Source: Erythrophleum ivorense
Taxonomy: Eukaryota; Streptophyta; Magnoliopsida; Fabales; Fabaceae
DNA: 64,000 nucleotides
Direction of reading: 5' to 3'
Assembly: GCA_026724425.1 (NCBI GenBank)
Contig: JAIUCV010000652.1
Span: forward strand, 62,001 to 126,000
Shown: piece by piece, positions 22,660 through 35,046 of the stretch
Layout: each line of letters starts with the position of its first letter
Numbering within the stretch: position 1 is the stretch's first letter
Made by a program: the position numbers and the translations under genes
Notes under the pieces: model-generated
Told to the model about the DNA's origin: nothing
The model's database searches: none
The model's input: the letters and a program-made list of their open reading frames with translations, nothing else

Positions 22660-25600
22660 TGTAATATTTGGTCCCTCAAAAATTCAAGAAAATGTGAGGA
22701 AAAGTGAGAAACGTAACATACGATTTCTCCGTTAACGTACGAAATTCACTGGATACAGAAGGAAATCCCCCAAATAGAGTAAATTGAGGTCCAATAAAAT
22801 TATAATAATATTTTAGACCACAAATAATGATGAATCAAGGCTAGAGGTGCCCTAAAATTGGGGCCAAAATAGAAAAAAATGGGATCAAAAAAAGGTCCTG
22901 AAGAGTCTTCAAAGTCAAGTATGAAAGAACCAAGGACTAAAATGCAAAGAAAAGTTATATGCGGAGCAAAATGTATAAATTACATGAAAGTTCAGGGAAC
23001 CCTAGTTTCATCTTCTATTCATGGCTTTAGGCATGAACATTAAAAAATCGGGCAGGAATCTCAGAAATCTGTGACCCACGGTTAAACTCTATTTGATGAG
23101 ACGGGTCTAATGATGCCAAGTTGTCCGAATGGCCAAGCGGGATTCGGTTCGGGATCTGGTTATCCTGATCCGTAGCCATGAGCAAAATAGAAAAAGGAAG
23201 TTGTAACAACTAAAGAAATAGGAATAGCTAAAGGGCTAAGAAACCCTGAAGGAGTTTCAGGGACTAAATTACAGTAAAAGAAAATTTTATAGCACAATTA
23301 TAATACAGACGGTGAAAATTACACCTATAGATTCGGATGTCCGATTAACACCAAAATTTATAAGGATTGAGGTTAAGGGCCCCTGATCCATGTTTGAAGC
23401 TCAAGACAGCCAGAAAGTAGGGGAAATCATATTCATAAATTTTAGAAAGTCTAAAGGTATGTATTGTACCATAAAACCTTAATTGGGCCCAGACACTAAT
23501 TTTTAGACTATTGTAAGACCCAATAGCTGATTCTAAAGGCCCATTAAGAGAAGAGAAGATATAATTAGGGTTTTAGAGAAGATGAAACCCAAATATAAAT
23601 ATAAAATAAAAGGGAAAGAAGAAAAGGATTTTAGTTATTTTAAAGAATTCACCATGGTTAAGTTAAAAACTAACTATGGTTGAGTTAAAAATAGACCATG
23701 GATGAGTTAAGAAAATTAACCATGGTAACTATCCATAACTTAAGGGCTAAGAAAAGGTATCCAAGTGTGTGGCCAAGAATTTTTGAAAGAAGATATTTAG
23801 TTATGAAATTAGAAAATCAAAAGAAAAAAGAATTGAAGGTTAAGATTTGATCTTGAAAAGGTTAATCCAAGGGTCCAAATTTAGTATCACCATTTAACTT
23901 CATCTAAATGCATCTCCTTTACCTCCATTCCACCATTTTCAAGCCACACACAAGGGAGAAAGAAAGAAAAACGTGAAGAGAGAGAGAGAGAGGGAGAAAA
24001 AGTGAAACCAAGCAAAATTACCACCATTCTTCACTAAATTTCTTCATCTTCTTCATCCTCTAACCATTTTCTCCAAAGGGCAACTGCATATTCATCTTTT
24101 CTTCAAGGTGGAATGTTGCTCTAAGTGGGAAGGGAAAGGATTTTAGAGTGAGAAAAGCAAAGGAAGTTAGGATTAAGCTTAAAGAGTAAGTTTTCTCCAT
24201 CTTGCACTTAAAAATCATATGGTTTAAGTTAGTCTTGTTAAACCCTAGCTATGAGTCATTTTTGGACAGCATATGAATCATTAGAAATGGAGTTTATATT
24301 TTGAATATGAAGGCCTTGAAATGAAGTTTATATGTTGAACATGAAGGCCATATAAACTTAGTTATTGTTGTTATGTGCTGGGACTTTGAAAAACATAAAG
24401 ATTATAATCTTTGGGGAAATAGAAATCATGGGGAGATGCTGTCCGAATTTTCCCAAAATTTTTATGATGTATTCTTAATGTCTTAAAGTCATGTATACCA
24501 AATCTCAAGTCCTAAAACATAACAAAAGAGACTATGGAATTTTTAGAACCAAAGAAACTCACTTTTGAGCCTAAACCAAAGCTAGGTTATGTTATGACCA
24601 AAACGTGTTGTTAGGGCTGGAATTTCATAATTTTATCCATTCCAATGGATTCAAAAGGGTGTTTTTAGCTAGGAATACCTATGGCAAAGACCCCAAAACT
24701 CATGGAATAAAATTTCTAAATCTTGGCCAAGAAATGCGCACTATTCGGGCATAGTGAATTGGAAGGGAAGAAGTTAGATTTTTCCAATTCCAATGGTCCC
24801 ATTAAGTTTTAAAAGGGTCATACTACTTTAGAAGTTAAGGTTTATGTGTTTATTGTAATGAATTATCATTATGATTATAAGGTTCGATATTTGTTTTGGG
24901 AACTACAAAAGCAAATAAATTGAGTTCCAAGGCTTGAGGAGTAAAGTTTGCTAAGGTAGTAGTTTTCCTCTCTCTTTCCTTAAGCTTGTATGTTTGTATA
25001 ATGATGAGTGTTATGCTATATCAAGTTGTCATTTATGCTATAAGATGAGACATGTATGCTTAGATTGTGCTTCGCCTTGTATGAAATTCCTTGTATTGCT
25101 ATGCGATATGTGGCATCTTGACTGGCATTATGTTATGTACTTACATGCTTGCTTGTGAATGAGATTGGTTTACTACTACTGAGATTTCATAATCTCACCC
25201 CAAATATAACCCATGCTAGGTTCGAGTTCAAGCAAATAAAGGGGCAAAGGATGTGGAAGCATAAATTGAGGACCTTATTTTTATGTATCACATTTTGTCA
25301 TGTAATTAAATATTTTAGATTACTGCATGTATGAGTTATGTCATGATACTGTAAGGTACTCAAGTATGGAATGGAAAGTCATGAATATAATCAACCCTTG
25401 AGTAAATAGAATATGATTGGTGAGCCTAAAATGCAAAAATGCATATGCTTATATAAAGGCAAAATAATAATAATATGTCAAGTGAAGGGTAAAACTGTCC
25501 AATTTGTTGTAGGGGCAACTTTATATGAATTTATATATGCTCCGCTAAGTAGGTATTTTCTCTGTGTAAAGGGCTTAAAGAGCTTGAAGTAGAGCCCCGA

Positions 25601-25802
25601 ACCGACCTCATATGATTTTTCTATAATTAATTATGTATTTTCAAGGTTGGACAAAATTCAAGGAATGACCAAATGAATAGTAAAATTGTATGAGGAAGTT
25701 TTCAAAAGGAAAAATTTTAATTAGTTCAGGTTTCCATTGACTCCTCTAAGTTTTATATGAGGTAATTGTAGTAGGAAAAGTGTTATAAAATAAGGTATGA
25801 CA
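22660..25802 (+). mobile_element. Family-G solo LTR nested in F
   Basis: It starts TGTAATATTTGG and ends AAGGTATGACA, 3,143 bp, flanked by CATTT (22655-22659) and CATAT (25803-25807), one mismatch. Removing it restores the B-LTR text GCCAGTCA followed by CAATAAATGAAAC. Plus orientation is inferred from ACTGAGATTTCATAATCTCA (about 25177), which the B LTR has on its own plus strand. A possible TATA, TATAAATA, is at 23594-23601. It is non-coding; the frame at 25149-25334 has no support. Confidence 0.82.
22889..23262. repeat. Module shared with D, copy in G
   Basis: It aligns with 11824-12195 from AAAGGTCC to the hairpin CCCTGAAGGAGTTTCAGGG. It lies about 230 bp from the G LTR 5' end, and the D copy lies about 245 bp from the D 5' end, but in the other relative orientation. 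Confidence 0.75.
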
Positions 25803-27202
25803 CATATCAATAAATGAAACAATTAGGCTATCATGATTACTATCCTATACTAGCAATCATATTTTCACATGTTAAAGGCTAATAACACAGGGAGAGGCCC
25901 GTCCACGGCACCTACTCCCCATTGAGCACAACCAGTGCATATGGGGTTTGATCATAACCCGGTGCCCGATCGAAGCACATGCATGGGTGATAGCCGCACC
26001 ACAGCTCCACCATGGACTCACAAGGTCCAATCACAATATAATAGATAGCCAACCAATTCATTCAATATTTCAAATCATTCATGTACTGCAAATATGAAAT
26101 TAAAATAGATATATGCATGGAATTAATATAGTCCCAGTTACCTCACTTGTAGCCAATCCTCTAAGAGCCAATTGAATATTATTTCAGCCTATGGACACAA
26201 AACCAAGCCATTACTATCCCTAATCACAATTTGTATAAGCAAACCCATCACTTAAGAAAAGGTTAAGCTATATAGGACTACTCAGAAACACTTACCCAAT
26301 CACCACTAAAACCAAATTCGGATTCGGTTGCTCCTATCCCAGAAACCTCAAAATAACACCTTAAATTCTAAGTAAATTCGCATAGAAACAATACCCATAT
26401 TATAAATCAGCTATAGGGGTCTCAAACTAGTAAAGAAAGCATCAAAATAGAGAGTTTATACTTACCTAATAACACCCTTAGCCCTAACCTTTGAAATTTC
26501 ACCAAGAAAATCCCAAACAACCACATTTTAGATTTTGGGTATGGTGAAAATACTCCAAATGAAAAACTAATTAGGCCAAAATGAAGAGAAAAAGAAGGGG
26601 ATTAAGTTATATAACTATTACCTTGGCTAAATCTTGCTCTAGAAGTGGGAAATTATGGATTTCTTACCTTAAACCCTAGCCTCCCTTCAAACCTCCGAAT
26701 TTCTCTTTTGTGTTTTAGCAAAATGGGGAAGAGGCTAAAGTGTTTAGGGTTTTAGTTAGGTCTAATGTAGGTCATGGGCTGACCCAAAGATCCAATGGCA
26801 AGTGGGTTCTGATTTAAACCTTATTGGGCCAACTTCAATATGTTAGGTTGCAAACATTTAATTGGGCCAGACTAAGTTTTAAGAGCTCAAAGGATTTGGG
26901 TCTACACAAAGGTTGTTGGGCTAATTATAAAAGCTTATAAAAGGTGGATCTTAGGCCTCTATCACATTGAATTAGATTGGGGCTGCACCTAACTCATTGG
27001 GCCTCCATTAGCCTCTTATCATGATCTCCTACATTAATTTGGGCCTAGATGAAGTTTCTATCCTAATTAAATCTCAAACTCATATTAATAATTTATCTCT
27101 CCAAAATTTCTATTCACTTAACTTACCCGATTATTCCATATTAATTATTCTTAATTAACCCAAACTTATGATTAATACCTTAATTAATTTTGAGGTGTTA
27201 CA

Positions 27203-28187
27203 GGTAATAGTGGATAGATTATAAAGTCTGCACACTTTCTAGCTATGAAAGCCACTTATACCCTAGATAAACTAGCCCAGCTATACATTAGGGAGATAAT
27301 TAGATTACATGGCATGCCTAGGAGCATAGTTTTAGATAGAGATCCCAGATTCACCTCAAATTTCTGGAGATCATTACAGGATGCTCTAGGTACTAAACTT
27401 AGATTTAGCACAGCCTATCACCCCCAGACAGATGGTCAGACGGAGAGAACCATCTAAACCCTAGACGATATGTTGAGGGCGTGTGTGCTAGAAATGAAAG
27501 AAAACTGGGATAAAAACTTGCCTCTAGCAAAGTTTGCTTATAATAACAGCTATCATGCAAGTATACAGATGGCACCGTATGAGACATTGTATGGGAGGAA
27601 GTGTAGGTCTCCGATATGTTGGGTTGAGTCAGGAGAGCAGAGCCTTATAGGCCCAAAGTTAGTGGACCAAACTTCTAGACAGATTGAGACCATTAGAAAG
27701 AAACTCCTGATGACCTAGAGCAAATAGAAAAGTTATGCAGATAAACGTAGACAGCCATTAGAGTTTGAGATTGGAGATCATGTCTTCATTAAAGTGTCTC
27801 CAATCACAGGAATAGGTCAGTCCATTAAAAGCAAAAGCTTAGTCTAAAGTATATATATCCCTTTTAGATTCTTGATAAAGTAGGACTTGTGGCCTACAGA
27901 CTAGCCCTTTCCCTAAATTTGAGTCAAGTACACTATGTATTCTATGTTTCACAGCTCAAAAAGTACCAACTCAATCCCTTACATGTCATAGAATATGAGA
28001 ATGTGCAGTTACGGGATGATCTATCATACATAGTATCACCAAATCAAATCATGGATGTTAGACTCAAGCATTACAGAATAAGACGATACCGCTAGTGAAA
28101 ATAGTTTAGAAAGGGCTATCTCCCGAAGAGGCTACCTCGGAGCTAGAGGATGATATGAGGAAGAAACATCTAGAGCTCTTCCCATGA
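27203..28187 (+). pseudogene. E2 integrase core and chromodomain-like C-terminus
   Basis: It resumes after F with the VIVDRL region, then FLAMKATYTLDKLAQLYIRE and VLDRDPRFTSNFW (second catalytic Asp near 27340). STAYHPQTDGQTERTI (about 27405-27457) carries the catalytic Glu. Thus the DDE set is complete here, unlike E1. Next come AYNNSYHASIQMAPYE and YGRKCRSPICW, a GPY-like LGRVSPI segment now degenerate, and the C-terminal GLSPEEATSELEDDM with a final ELFP stop at 28185-28187. The chromodomain-like end is what suggests Tekay/Del. Stops near 27458, 27717, 27727 and 28110 disable it. Confidence 0.87.
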
Positions 28188-28223
28188 GGTATGTTTTTTA
28201 AATTTTGAGGATGAAATCTTTTT

Positions 28224-28238
28224 AAAGGAAGGGAGAAT
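28224..28238 (+). promoter_or_regulatory. E2 polypurine tract
   Basis: AAAGGAAGGGAGAAT abuts the 3' LTR start TGTAATATTCG and is the presumed plus-strand primer. Confidence 0.82.
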
Positions 28239-28787
28239 TGTAATATTCGATTTTTGTTAAACGATGGAAATGGATGCATTTTCAAAGCAAGTCCCTCGAA
28301 ATGAATTAGTTAAGGTCCCAAAAAATTTGACTAACATCCTAGACTCCTAAAAATGAGAATTCTAGGCATAGACGGAAAGAAAAATGGAGCTAGAATGAAG
28401 AAACAAAATTTAACAAAAAACTTACGAAACGTAATGGCATTTTCATAATTTTGAGAAAATTTTGGAATTCACATAGGAGGTCTTTTTAAACAAAATTTTT
28501 GAGTTCTTTGAGGTTCTCAGAAGCCCTAAAAACCATGGAAAATCCTAGGACAGTTAAAAACACTCTAGTGGATGTTTTCTAATATCGGTGTACCCAAACT
28601 TTGACGAATTTGTTCGGGAAGGTTTTAGCTCTGATTTGAGTGATTCCAAAGATATTTTACTAAATTGGGAACTTAAATTTTATAATGGAAAAGACAGTTC
28701 TAAAATGGACCTAAAACGGATTAGAAACGAAAATGCCAAAAATGAAGGGCAAAATAAGAATTTTTGAAAAGTCTTTCTTCCTCTACC

Positions 28788-28795
28788 TATATATA
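28788..28795 (+). promoter_or_regulatory. TATA box of E2 3' LTR
   Basis: TATATATA occurs in the same CTCTACC context as at 4230, but one repeat unit shorter. Confidence 0.55.
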
Positions 28796-29784
28796 GGGTA
28801 CCCCGCTCTCCCATTCATTCATCCTCATATGTTTCTACCCTAAAACAGAGAAAAAGCCCTAAGAGAGTGCCGCACAAGAGGAAGAAGAAGAGGAAGAGAA
28901 ATCAAGGCTTGAAGGTATGGAATTTTAGTAGTTTTTTATGCTTTTTCCTTTCCAAACCTCTTCTCCTCCATTCTCCTTTTATTTCTTATGATTATATTAA
29001 AGTATATGGATCTATTTTAAGGGAGAAATTAAGGGAAAAATTCGGATTTGAAGAGAAGAGGCCAAAGAAGACAAAATTAAAGTGAGAAAACAAGGAAAAA
29101 TAAGGTAATTTCTTCTTCCATGGTTGCTACCCCTTGCTCCTCTTCTCTCCATATTTCGCCCCACTCAAGAAGCCATAGGAGGGCTTGGATTTTAGGCAGA
29201 ACTAATGGTGATTCTTAGGGAAAAGAGTGTGGAGATTAAGAATATGCAAAGAAAATTAACAAATAACCATGGAAATTCAAAATGCAAATTCTACGGTTTC
29301 ATATGCTCCTTGTAAAATCTGATTTGATACCTTGATTTCTAGCCTAAATGAGAGTTTAGATGAGACCCTTAGAAGTCTCTCCATGTGGTTCCTCCATTAA
29401 GAAAACAAAACAAAGTCTATGAAGGCCAAAATCATGCATAGTCTTGGCCTAAATGAGTTTGTATACCTAGGGAGAGTTTTAAATTTTTATAAGTCCACTT
29501 TTGAGTCATATATGATGAGTGAAGATGAAGGGAGGCCTTGGAAAAAATCTAGAAACTATAAAAAGTGAGTTGGCCTTATATGTTCCATAAAATGACCTAA
29601 AAAAGTAACATGTAGTTAGGCTCTTTATTTTAATTGTATGATGATCCAATAGGCTTAAAAGGAGTCAAGAATCATATATGAAAGGAAAGAAAGGAGCCTA
29701 GAATTTATTTGATGGGTGTTGCTTTATTAGGTGCATTCTTGGAACCATAAAGGGGTTAATAGGCTAAGTTAGTGACTAAACAAG

Positions 29785-29985
29785 TTGTGTGGCCTTAGAA
29801 TTAGTTCCATGTACCTAATTGGATTCCATAAATTGTGTTTAGGCCAAGAGAATTCATTCCCACACCTTTGTGTATGTGAGGTCAAGGAAGGCAGCATTAT
29901 TTTAAAGGGAAAAGTGTGTGGTTGTATCCAAGGTAGCTCACTCCTCCTTCTCTCATGCATGAATGTATGCTTGTCTTGTTTTTGA
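29785..29985 (+). other. Conserved 66-codon LTR reading frame, copy 3
   Basis: It is in the same frame and register as 5215-5415 in the partner LTR, with many amino-acid differences but no stop. Confidence 0.35.
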
Positions 29986-30419
29986 ATGTGTGTATGTTTG
30001 TTTTAAGCCATGAAAAGTATTCTAGCATGATTTCATATGCCATGGTACCATGATGATGCATTATGTTTCTAAATGATGTTTGCTTGGGTTTGCTTGAGTA
30101 TGATGAGACCAAGAACCCTTAGCCATGGTAAGAATGAGCCAAGAACCCTTAAAATTGGTTAAGACAAAGTAAAGAGTCTCCCAAAAGTGAGGTTGGCACA
30201 CAAGAGCAAGGTTGAGTCCAAAAACCTCTTAAAGAATGGGTGAGGCAAGTCCAAAATCTACAAGTGAATGGGTGAGGCTAATCCATATACTTGACAAGCC
30301 TATGTATGCTATGTATGACTTTTTGAAATGCTAAGATTACTGAATGTTCATGTTATGTAATATGCCCAAGCATGCATTTGTATGACCTATTTTGCATTTT
30401 TTATGTGTGATTGAAAGGG

Positions 30420-33030
30420 TGATGATTGTGTTGTGCAATCTCAAATCAAACTAAGTAGAAAATTAAATTTGTAGGTAATTATGCAACCTAGGTCATTTCT
30501 TAAGGAGTTTTTGGCTCTAATTGTTTGTGAAAGAATATTCCAAGTAATTATTGAAAATTGTTTAGGGGATTTTGAACTACTAAAATTTACTTGAACTAAA
30601 TTTAAAATAACAAGAATAAAAAACCTAAGACTAAGTGAAGTAAACAATTAAGAAAATGTGGTAGCTAGCCTTTAGATGGACTCCTTAGAATTTAATTATC
30701 CTTCCTCTCCTTTTAGTGTACCAAAAATGGATTTAAATTCTTATTCATTGTGAATTCTCCATAAGAACTCTTGAATTACGATCTAAGACTCAATTCACCA
30801 ATAATTCAAGGATTTTGCAACCATAAGAAACCTTAAAGAATTAATCAATTGAGTTAGAAATAAGAACACACTAAAACCAATCCTAAATGCTCATAAAAAT
30901 CTATTGCACAATCCACTTAAAATGCTAATTAACCAATTAGATTAATGAATTCTTCAACACATCAATTGCATAAAAATTACAGTCATTTAATTCAACTACC
31001 ATTGCATTAATTGGCCTATAATTAAAAGGAAAATAAGAGCAAATTGTACAGCCACTAAGTCTAGATTTTCACAAACATGTTGAGATCACAATTAATATCT
31101 AAATGTCAAATTACAACCAATCTATAAGTCACAGCAATTTCCAGTAATTAAATCCCTAAATTAATGAGTTAAACCTAGTCAAATTAATAAGAGAATCAAT
31201 GCTGAAATTAAAAGATAAAGGAGGAAGAATTTAGGGAAAATTTTGTTTAAGGACCAAAAGATGAAGAAAATTATTCTTAAAGATTTTTACCACTAGGTTC
31301 AACGATTTGTAGCTAAACTCAGTAGTAATCATCCTAAAATAAGTAGTAACAGGTCCTTAAGAATAATTTTCATCATCTTTGGGTCCTTTATTATAATTCT
31401 CACAAGAATTTATCCAATTTGGAGAAATAATTTGGAGCTCAAATCTGCATCTAGGAAGATCCACTCTTCAGCTAGCCACCAAGAAGAAATTAAGCTGCCA
31501 TGAAGGAATTAAATGGAAGAATTTTGATGGTAAGAGCTGCAGCCATATGGAGAAAATGATGGATAAACTTCTCTCATTCACGTTCTGGAGCTCTCGCCTC
31601 TTTCCATAGTAATTCGCGTCTCCTCCAGCCAGTCCATCTTTTTTTTCATCCCCCTCCAATCACGTTAATCTTCAACCTCCAATCACATGCTGCCTGATTG
31701 TTTTTAATTATCACATGCCCCCTTTTCCACATGTCTAGGTGGTGGAATGAATGCTTCTTATTTGCTCATAATCCTACTGTTGCTCCACGTCAACCCGTAG
31801 CATGTTTTGTGTGCTGTCTGTGGCTTCTTCATGTGTTATTCTGACGTGTTACTCTCATGTGGCTCATTTTTCATTTCACCTGCCCAGCCTCTTTTCTTTG
31901 CATATTTATTTCGCAAGCTCCTAACTCACTTAACTTAAATGATTCCCACGTGGCTCCTCTGATTCTCAGCTTCTTTACGTTAAAAATGTAGCTCTCAATC
32001 CATCTCCTCTTTCCCGTCTTTTTTTTTCACGTTCTGCCCTTGACTTGAGTTGCATGCTTCCTTCATTTCCTTGCTCTACCTTCTCAACTAGAAGCAGCTC
32101 ATCGCTTCTCTTCTCTTCTCCATTCAGTGCATGTTCTACAGCCTATAACTAGTGCAACCCATATGCATTTTTGTTAATCCTCCCATCATGTGCTGCTTTA
32201 CATGTGTATCTTAGCTTCATGTAGCTCCTTAGCTAAAACCTATGGCTAGCTCATTCCTTTTTCATATTCTTGGCTTCTATGATTCTACCCCTCTTCCAAT
32301 CCAACTTGTGACTCTTTCTCTTCGTGTTTTCTCACATGCAGCTGCTCCTTTCCATGTTAAAACTCGTAGCCTTTCTTCCACACATTTTGTGCATTGCTTG
32401 CTTGCTGGAACCTGTGGCTTCTTCTTTTCATAAACCTAAGACTGCATCCTCTATTTTCTACTCATCCCATCTGCCTCACGTGTTTCTTTACATGTGTGAA
32501 TGACGTGCAGCCTTGTGTGTGAATGGAGGTGCTATACACGTGCCTTACATTTGTGTTTACGTGGAAGAATGAGTATGTGCCTCTCTGAGTGTGAAAGCTT
32601 GGACCCATGGATGTGAATTAATGTGTACATGGATGTGTACTGCAGCATGCTTACAGGGACGTGACCTTGATCATGTGAAAGAGTATGATGTTGATGAATC
32701 AATGCGTGGAATGTGCTTACATGGAGGTTGCATGGAAGTGTATGGAGCCTTTCTTCAATTCATTTTTACCATTTTTTTTCATTTTAAATTCCCAAAAATT
32801 TATTAAAAGATCTGTACACAAAGAAAAACAAGAAAAATTAAGTAAGAATACTTGCAAAATTATTTAAAAGAAATTTATGCATTAATATTCAAAATTTTTG
32901 TAAACAAGTTTCTAAAGTGCAAATAATATCCAATAAACTAAATTATCCACCAATAAATCCATTAAGCCTTATTTAACTATTAAAATACTTAAACTAAGGA
33001 GAATAAAATATATAAAAATCATGCTTATCA
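30420..33030. mobile_element. Family-C solo LTR, copy C4, in E2 3' LTR
   Basis: It runs from TGATGATTGTGTTGTGCAAT to CATGCTTATCA, 2,611 bp, between perfect AAGGG copies (30415-30419 and 33031-33035). It is the most diverged C copy: the start keeps only the spacing of the GGATCGTCGCATAACC motif, and no GGATGG array or TATATAGGC box is evident. The pyrimidine-rich right half (about 31580-32460) is present. Confidence 0.85.
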
Positions 33031-34518
33031 AAGGGAGATGAGCTATTGGGATTCTTTGAATCTCATTCCTTCCTCTCTAATGTTCTAACATGCTAAGTGG
33101 ACCAAGAGAGTAAGGAAATGGGAGCCAACCGCTTGAGAGATAAAAATGTGACATCAAAGTGCATGGATTTTGTTTCTTAAGGTCATATAAGTGGCAAATG
33201 TTGTAACCTATTATTGTATATGTCCCATGATGTTATGAACATGTATAATTATGTTAATGTATCATGTACAAATGAAGTTTAAGGTTGTATGTATGCAGAT
33301 GTGCATTTTGGTCATGTAATGGCAAGTTTGCATTATGGAAGTGTATGTATAAATGGAAGTGAATAGCCAAATTGAGAAGCATGAGGTTTGGGACCACTTG
33401 GGTAATTCATACAAATCATATTCATACTTTTAAACTTTCCCAAGAGGTGCCAAACACCAAGGGATGTCATTTGGACACATTTGGTCTCTAATATGCACTA
33501 AAATTGACCATATTGGAAACTTATACCACTTTTTGTCCAAATGAGTTCTTCTTGATCTGAGATTTGACATGCATTTAGAATTTGTTGAGAGATTTTTTAG
33601 AAGCTAAAGTGCAGAATTTTTAGAGGTCTATGAAATATTTGACGAATTTTCAAAATTGGGAAAAATTCTGATTTTAGTTCATAGTACTATTCACACTAAT
33701 CCGAAAATGATTTCCATCACTTAGGAGGCAAATGATGTCCAATTGCCATGAGATTTTATAGGTCAAAACTAGACATTCCCAGGGACTTGTGCCAACTAGA
33801 AGCACTCTATTTTGATGTCTAGAGAGGGAGATATGAATTTTTAAAGTTTCTGCCCAGTATCAGACATTCAGAGTGACCTCAAGTATTTTTTTTGATTGGT
33901 TTTTTAGGTCTAGACATGCCTAAAATGATTTGAAGTTATTTTCTTCCTCTAGTTAACATTTGTAGCTTTCCAAGTTGGTATCATTTGTATAGATTGGATT
34001 TTTTTGGAATTAACTGGACGTTTTTTAAGTTTGTTGTAGAAACTTGTGACAGGACCAGTAGCCAGTCAGACCTCTACACCTTTTCGAATGTCAAACATTT
34101 TTTGTGTTATGTTTCATGGCATGAACATATTGGTAGCATAAAGTAGACATGTTTAGCTTTCCATAATGGTAAAGAGTGCATGATTTCAATTTTTCTAAAA
34201 TTAGTTATGATTTTTCAAATTTTGTAACAGAAAGGGCAAAATTCTGGCCAAAATTGCATTCATGAATTTTATGTATCCTCTTGCCATACATGAGCTCTAC
34301 GCCAATTTGAGGATGGAAATGAGTTATATCTATGTAATTAAATATGAGAATGTGATACATGAGCTCACATGGTCCATGGGACATCGAATGAAAATTTTAT
34401 ACGCGACGCAACACTAAGAAATTCATTATTTTAATACCATTTTTCTTGCCTCTTCATGAAATTTATGATGTGAAGCATGAGAACAGTATGAAATAAGTTA
34501 GAAATATATGGCATTATA
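33031..34518 (+). mobile_element. E2 3' LTR, second part
   Basis: It aligns with 12447-13890. The end reads GGCATTATA where the 5' LTR has GGTGTTACA, so the terminal CA has become TA. The H sequence resumes after GTTTT. Confidence 0.92.
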
Positions 34519-35046
34519 GTTTTTACCCCTAAGATTTGGAGGCACTATCTCTATGGTGCATAATTTGAGGTCTATAGTAACCATAAGAGTTTGAAGTACT
34601 TGTTTGATTAAAAGGAGCTAAATATAAGACAAAAAAAGTGAATGGAGTTTCTTGAGGATTATGACTTCTCTTTAAAGTATCATCCAAGAAAGGTGAATGT
34701 GGTCATTGATTCCTTGAGTAGGAAATTTATTCATATGGCAATGATGATGCTTAAGGAGCTGAGGCTAATTGAGAAATTGAGAGATTTGAATTTGTCTATG
34801 ACTGTACATCCTAGTAGCTTTCTTTTGGCTGAGTTGAGAATAGAAAACGATTTTAGGAAGAGAATTAAGGAGGCCTAAGAGCTAGATGAGCATTTGGATA
34901 GAATTAAAGAGCAATTGGGGAATGGAGAGATCAAGGATTTTAACCTATCAAATAATGGTCTGGTGAGGTATCAAGGTAAAGTATGCATACCCAAAGATGA
35001 AGAAGTAAGGAATATAGTGTTGTCTAAAGCCCATAAGAGTAGGTAC
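34519..35046 (+). pseudogene. H: second half of RNase H and linker to integrase
   Basis: KIWRHYLYGA (about 34530) continues directly from 3682 once E2 and one GTTTT are removed. SNHKSLKYLFD stands for the usual TDHKSLKYLF. FLEDYDFSLKYHPRKVNVV (about 34645) then DSLSRK marks the end of RNase H. The linker VRYQGKVCIPKDEEVRNIVL leads to AHKSRY, the first His of the integrase zinc domain, where 35047 interrupts it. Stops lie near 34561, 34609, 34639 and 34876. Confidence 0.87.

Larger units (their letters stand above)
22374..27202 (-). mobile_element. Family-B solo LTR (F), minus strand, in E2 integrase
   Basis: The ends are TGTGACAACC and GAGGTGTTACA, between perfect GGTAA copies (22369-22373 and 27203-27207). 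The reverse complement of the right part aligns with 58378 onward (TGTAACACC, then AAATTAATTAAGG). The segment TCCATGGTGGAGCTGTGGTG is read on the minus strand near 26010. Removing the nested G leaves about 1.7 kb, so roughly 1.2 kb of the LTR 3' part is missing. No coding sequence is seen. Confidence 0.87.
28239..30419 (+). mobile_element. E2 3' LTR, first part
   Basis: It aligns with 3683-5864 throughout, including the TATA box and the 66-codon frame. C4 breaks it at AAGGG; the joined LTR is about 3.66 kb, close to the 3.63 kb of the 5' LTR. Confidence 0.93.
3683..34518 (+). mobile_element. Element E2, full-structure family-A Ty3/gypsy retrotransposon
   Basis: It is flanked by the perfect 5-bp duplication GTTTT (3678-3682 and 34519-34523), and removing it rejoins the H RNase H frame. 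The order is 5' LTR, tRNA-Met primer site, gag, protease, RT, RNase H, integrase, polypurine tract and 3' LTR. Five insertions swell it from about 12.1 kb to 30.8 kb: D in the 5' LTR, C2 in gag, C3 in RT, a B solo LTR in integrase, and C4 in the 3' LTR. Each is bounded by a 5-bp duplication, perfect in four cases and with one mismatch for C2. It is structurally complete but not coding-competent. Confidence 0.93.

Noticed and set aside
25149..25334. Small gene at 25149-25334
   Set aside because: It lies inside the G solo LTR near its conserved TGAGATTTCATAATCTCA block, without domain or homologous frame in related LTRs.
22374..25802. F and G as one complete LTR element
   Set aside because: The two ends of F are opposite ends of a single minus-strand B LTR, and G has its own TG...CA ends and duplication. 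No primer site or pol is present.
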